A DNA stretch of 64,000 nucleotides. It comes from an uncultured Psychroserpens sp. Lineage in GTDB: Bacteria; Bacteroidota; Bacteroidia; Flavobacteriales; Flavobacteriaceae. The first letter of the stretch is position 1. Each line of letters begins with the position of its first letter. Below are positions 61,767 to 64,000 of this stretch, one piece after another. Both the position numbers and the translations under genes were made by a program. The stretch covers positions 248,001 to 312,000 of the forward strand of contig NZ_CANLNS010000002.1 of assembly GCF_947492715.1 (NCBI RefSeq), written 5' to 3'. The notes beneath the pieces are model-generated. The model saw nothing but the letters and a program-made list of their open reading frames with translations, had not been told where the DNA came from and searched no databases.

Positions 61767-63905
61767 ATGAAAAAGTTAACATTATTATTAGTTTTAATTA
61801 CAGCAATTAGCTTTGGAAATACTGAAAAAGGCACAGCTTCAATATTAAAGGAAGTCACAGTATATCTAAGCGGAGCACAAATTGAGCGTACGGCGAAAAT
61901 TAAACTTCCAAAGGGCACAACGACATTTACCTTTGATAGACTTTCACCAAACATTCAAGAAAGTAGTATCCAAATATCTGGTCTTAATAACGCTACCGTC
62001 TTATCGATTAACTACGGCATAAACTATTTATCTAAACAAGACCGTTCTGAGGAAGTTGAAACCATTCAAGATCAAATTAAAGCTTTATATGATCAAATTC
62101 AGGTAGAAGAACATGCCATTACTGGATATAATGAAGAATTATATTTAATTACCGAAAACAGAAGGCTAGGTAATTCGACAGAGGTAGTAAACCTTGAAAA
62201 ACTTCAAAAATTCGCCACATACTTCCGTACGCGAACTACAGAAATCAAATCAAACATTTATAAGTCTAATAAAGTAAAAAAGGACTTAAATGCTCAAATT
62301 TCAGATTTAAAGAAACAACTTAACGAGCTAAATGTAAATGACAAAGTACAAACAGGAGAGATTACTGTTAAACTTAATTCTACTAACGCCTCAGAATTAA
62401 ATTTAATAATCAAGTATAATGTTAGCAAAGCTGGATGGTTTCCTATCTATGATATCAAAGCAGAAAAAATTAATGAACCTATTCAACTAGTATACAAGGC
62501 ACATGTGTATCAAAGCACTGGTAACGACTGGAAAAATGTAAAACTTACATTATCTACAAGCGATCCAAACACAAACAATGTAAAGCCCGATGTAAACCCC
62601 AAATATTTAAACTTTATAAGTGCCAATAGTAACTATCAAAGTCAGAGAGCCACCAAAAGTTACAACTATAAGTTTAATCCTTTAGTAAAAACAGTGTCTG
62701 GTGTGGTTACCTCAACAAATGACGGCTTACCACTTCCGGGAGCTACCGTTATAGAAAAGGGAACAACTAACGGCACACAAACCGATTTTGATGGCAACTA
62801 TTCTTTACAAACTGCTGGCGGACAAGAATTAGTTTTTTCTTATGTAGGTATGAAAACCGAAACCTTACCAATTCATTCTAGTATTATGAACGTGTCTTTA
62901 GACACAGATGCAAGTATAGATGAAGTTGTTATTGCAGCTTACGGTGCTAAAGCAAAAAGGAAGAATCTCAATTCGAGCGCCGTACAACATCTAGAGGGTC
63001 AAGTTGCTGGATTAAATATTTCTAGCGGAAGTGGCCAGCCTGGAGCCAATGCTTTTATAACGCTAAGAGGTGCTGGGACAATTAATGGCAATGTAGAGCC
63101 ATTATATATTGTAGATGGTGTTCCTGTTGATGCGTATAGTTTTAGAGCATTAAACCCAAACGATATCAAATCTTTTCAGGTGTTAAAAGATGCAGCAGAA
63201 GGCACTGCTATTTATGGTAATAGAGGCAGTAACGGTGCTATTGTTATCACAACGAAAAAAGGAAAACACACGTCTAAAGGTGATATTATTGAAGAAGGCA
63301 TCACCAATACACGCTTTGAAATTGCTAAAGCATACACAATACCAACAGATGGCGATGTGACCGTTATAGAAATTGAAGATTATAAAGTGCCTGCATCTTA
63401 CGCCTATTTTGCTGCTCCAGTATTAAATGAAAACGTTTTTTTAACAGCCAAAATTGATAACTGGGAACAGTATAACCTATTGCCTGCAGAAGCCAATGTG
63501 TATTTTGAAGGAAGCTATTCCGGAAAGACTAATATCAATCCTCAAAGCACTACAGAAAAATTAACCATCTCATTGGGTGTAGATCCAAATGTAGTTGTAA
63601 AGCGGACACAACCAACAGATTTCAAAAAGAAGGCTTTTATAGGAAGCAATAAAATTATATCTAAGCATTATGAGATTGAAGTAAAGAACAACAAATCGGC
63701 TGCCATAGATTTAGTACTGTATGATAGGATTCCTATTAGCCAGAACAAAGAAATAAAAATAGATGACATAGAAACGGGCAGCTCAGAGTATAACGATAAA
63801 AAAGGAATTTTAAAGTGGAATGTTAACATTCCTGCAAATAAAAAAGAAACGTACACATTCTCGTATATCGTAAAATATCCAAAATATAAACGTGTTAATT
63901 TATAA
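61767..63905 (+). CDS. DUF4139/DUF4140 protein with inserted CarboxypepD-like and TonB-plug domains
   Basis: 712 residues. Signal peptide (LTLLLVLITAISFG), DUF4140 domain (residues 25-120) with EVTVYLSGAQIERTA, coiled coil (80-195), and the start of DUF4139 (200-300, KAGWFPIYDIKAE). Then a CarboxypepD-like domain (310-385, VSGVVTSTNDGLPLPGATV) and a TonB-plug-like domain (390-505, GQVAGLNISSGSGQPGANAF; PLYIVDGVPVD; GAIVITTKKG), then the rest of DUF4139 (510-712). The plug module lacks any beta-barrel. Probable envelope protein; role unknown. Related to MuiA-like mucoidy-inhibitor proteins. Confidence 0.85.
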   Translation: MKKLTLLLVLITAISFGNTEKGTASILKEVTVYLSGAQIERTAKIKLPKGTTTFTFDRLSPNIQESSIQISGLNNATVLSINYGINYLSKQDRSEEVETIQDQIKALYDQIQVEEHAITGYNEELYLITENRRLGNSTEVVNLEKLQKFATYFRTRTTEIKSNIYKSNKVKKDLNAQISDLKKQLNELNVNDKVQTGEITVKLNSTNASELNLIIKYNVSKAGWFPIYDIKAEKINEPIQLVYKAHVYQSTGNDWKNVKLTLSTSDPNTNNVKPDVNPKYLNFISANSNYQSQRATKSYNYKFNPLVKTVSGVVTSTNDGLPLPGATVIEKGTTNGTQTDFDGNYSLQTAGGQELVFSYVGMKTETLPIHSSIMNVSLDTDASIDEVVIAAYGAKAKRKNLNSSAVQHLEGQVAGLNISSGSGQPGANAFITLRGAGTINGNVEPLYIVDGVPVDAYSFRALNPNDIKSFQVLKDAAEGTAIYGNRGSNGAIVITTKKGKHTSKGDIIEEGITNTRFEIAKAYTIPTDGDVTVIEIEDYKVPASYAYFAAPVLNENVFLTAKIDNWEQYNLLPAEANVYFEGSYSGKTNINPQSTTEKLTISLGVDPNVVVKRTQPTDFKKKAFIGSNKIISKHYEIEVKNNKSAAIDLVLYDRIPISQNKEIKIDDIETGSSEYNDKKGILKWNVNIPANKKETYTFSYIVKYPKYKRVNL

Positions 63906-63919
63906 AAAGAAGCAACAAA

Positions 63920-64000
63920 ATGGGTAACATATCACGATATCATGGAACCATTAGTTTTAACGAAACAATAACATTGTTAAAACATTTTTTAAGAATTATT
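63920..64000 (+). CDS. Possible start of a next gene, cut by the window
   Basis: An ATG frame of 27 codons (MGNISRYHGTISFNET and on) runs open to the window edge. It begins 14 bases after the previous stop. No feature can be recognised; it may be intergenic. Confidence 0.2.
   Translation, partial: MGNISRYHGTISFNETITLLKHFLRII

Overview
The window comes from an AT-rich chromosome of a marine-type Flavobacteriaceae bacterium (phylum Bacteroidota). The evidence is a PorX-type PglZ response regulator, a 1604-residue secreted protein with a type A type IX secretion (T9SS) sorting domain, a fused E1 alpha/beta 2-oxoacid dehydrogenase, TonB-plug/carboxypeptidase-D-like domains, near-absence of Shine-Dalgarno sequences, and repeated matches to the Bacteroidota -7 promoter box TAnnTTTG. 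I found no rRNA, tRNA, CRISPR array, insertion sequence or phage structural gene.

Region by region. 1-7 kb: an HD-domain hydrolase (cut by the window edge) divergent from porX, then tsaE, a short exported-peptide gene overlapping a membrane-protein gene, a phage-type HTH regulator, two further paralogues of that membrane protein, an alanine-dehydrogenase-like protein and a DUF4258 protein. 7-11.8 kb: one giant secreted pectate-lyase-like protein with 15 Ig/PKD-like repeats. 12-34.7 kb: a 22-kb polysaccharide (EPS/capsule) locus with flippase, polymerase/ligase, six glycosyltransferases including the initiating phosphoglycosyl transferase, MBOAT plus SGNH-like acyl-transfer pair, asparagine-synthetase-like amidotransferase, ATP-grasp enzyme, FemA/GNAT-like protein, polysaccharide deacetylase, PglE-like aminotransferase, PglF-like 4,6-dehydratase, Wza-like export lipoprotein and Wzc-like tyrosine kinase. 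It closes at a bidirectional terminator.

34.7-47 kb: housekeeping and small metabolic genes (proline dehydrogenase, aroB, a Crp/Fnr regulator next to a CRP-like palindrome and a tautomerase/SDR/NTF2-like operon, an MBL-fold lipoprotein, topoisomerase III, a pseudouridine synthase, cold-shock protein, DEAH helicase). At 47.0-47.5 kb lies a compact array of three microORFs, two of them tandem paralogues of 28-29 residues, separated by a thrice-repeated 12-bp element and closed by a strong intrinsic terminator. This is the most novel-looking element here. 47.5-64 kb: an orphan ExbD, a 3D-domain lipoprotein, an M19 dipeptidase, fused E1, an isopenicillin-N-synthase-like oxygenase, an operon of SUI1/DUF1835/nucleoside phosphorylase/solute-binding-like protein, ung, a JmjC-type cupin, a MutS2 without Smr domain, a DCC-family protein, and a DUF4139 protein carrying an inserted TonB-plug module.

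How the genes work together: the polysaccharide locus forms a plausible complete Wzx/Wzy-type pathway from an amino-deoxy sugar-phosphate primer (dehydratase, aminotransferase, PglC-like transferase) through chain building, decoration (O-acylation, amidation, deacetylation) and export (Wza/Wzc). PorX belongs to the control system of T9SS, the route by which the giant repeat protein would leave the cell.
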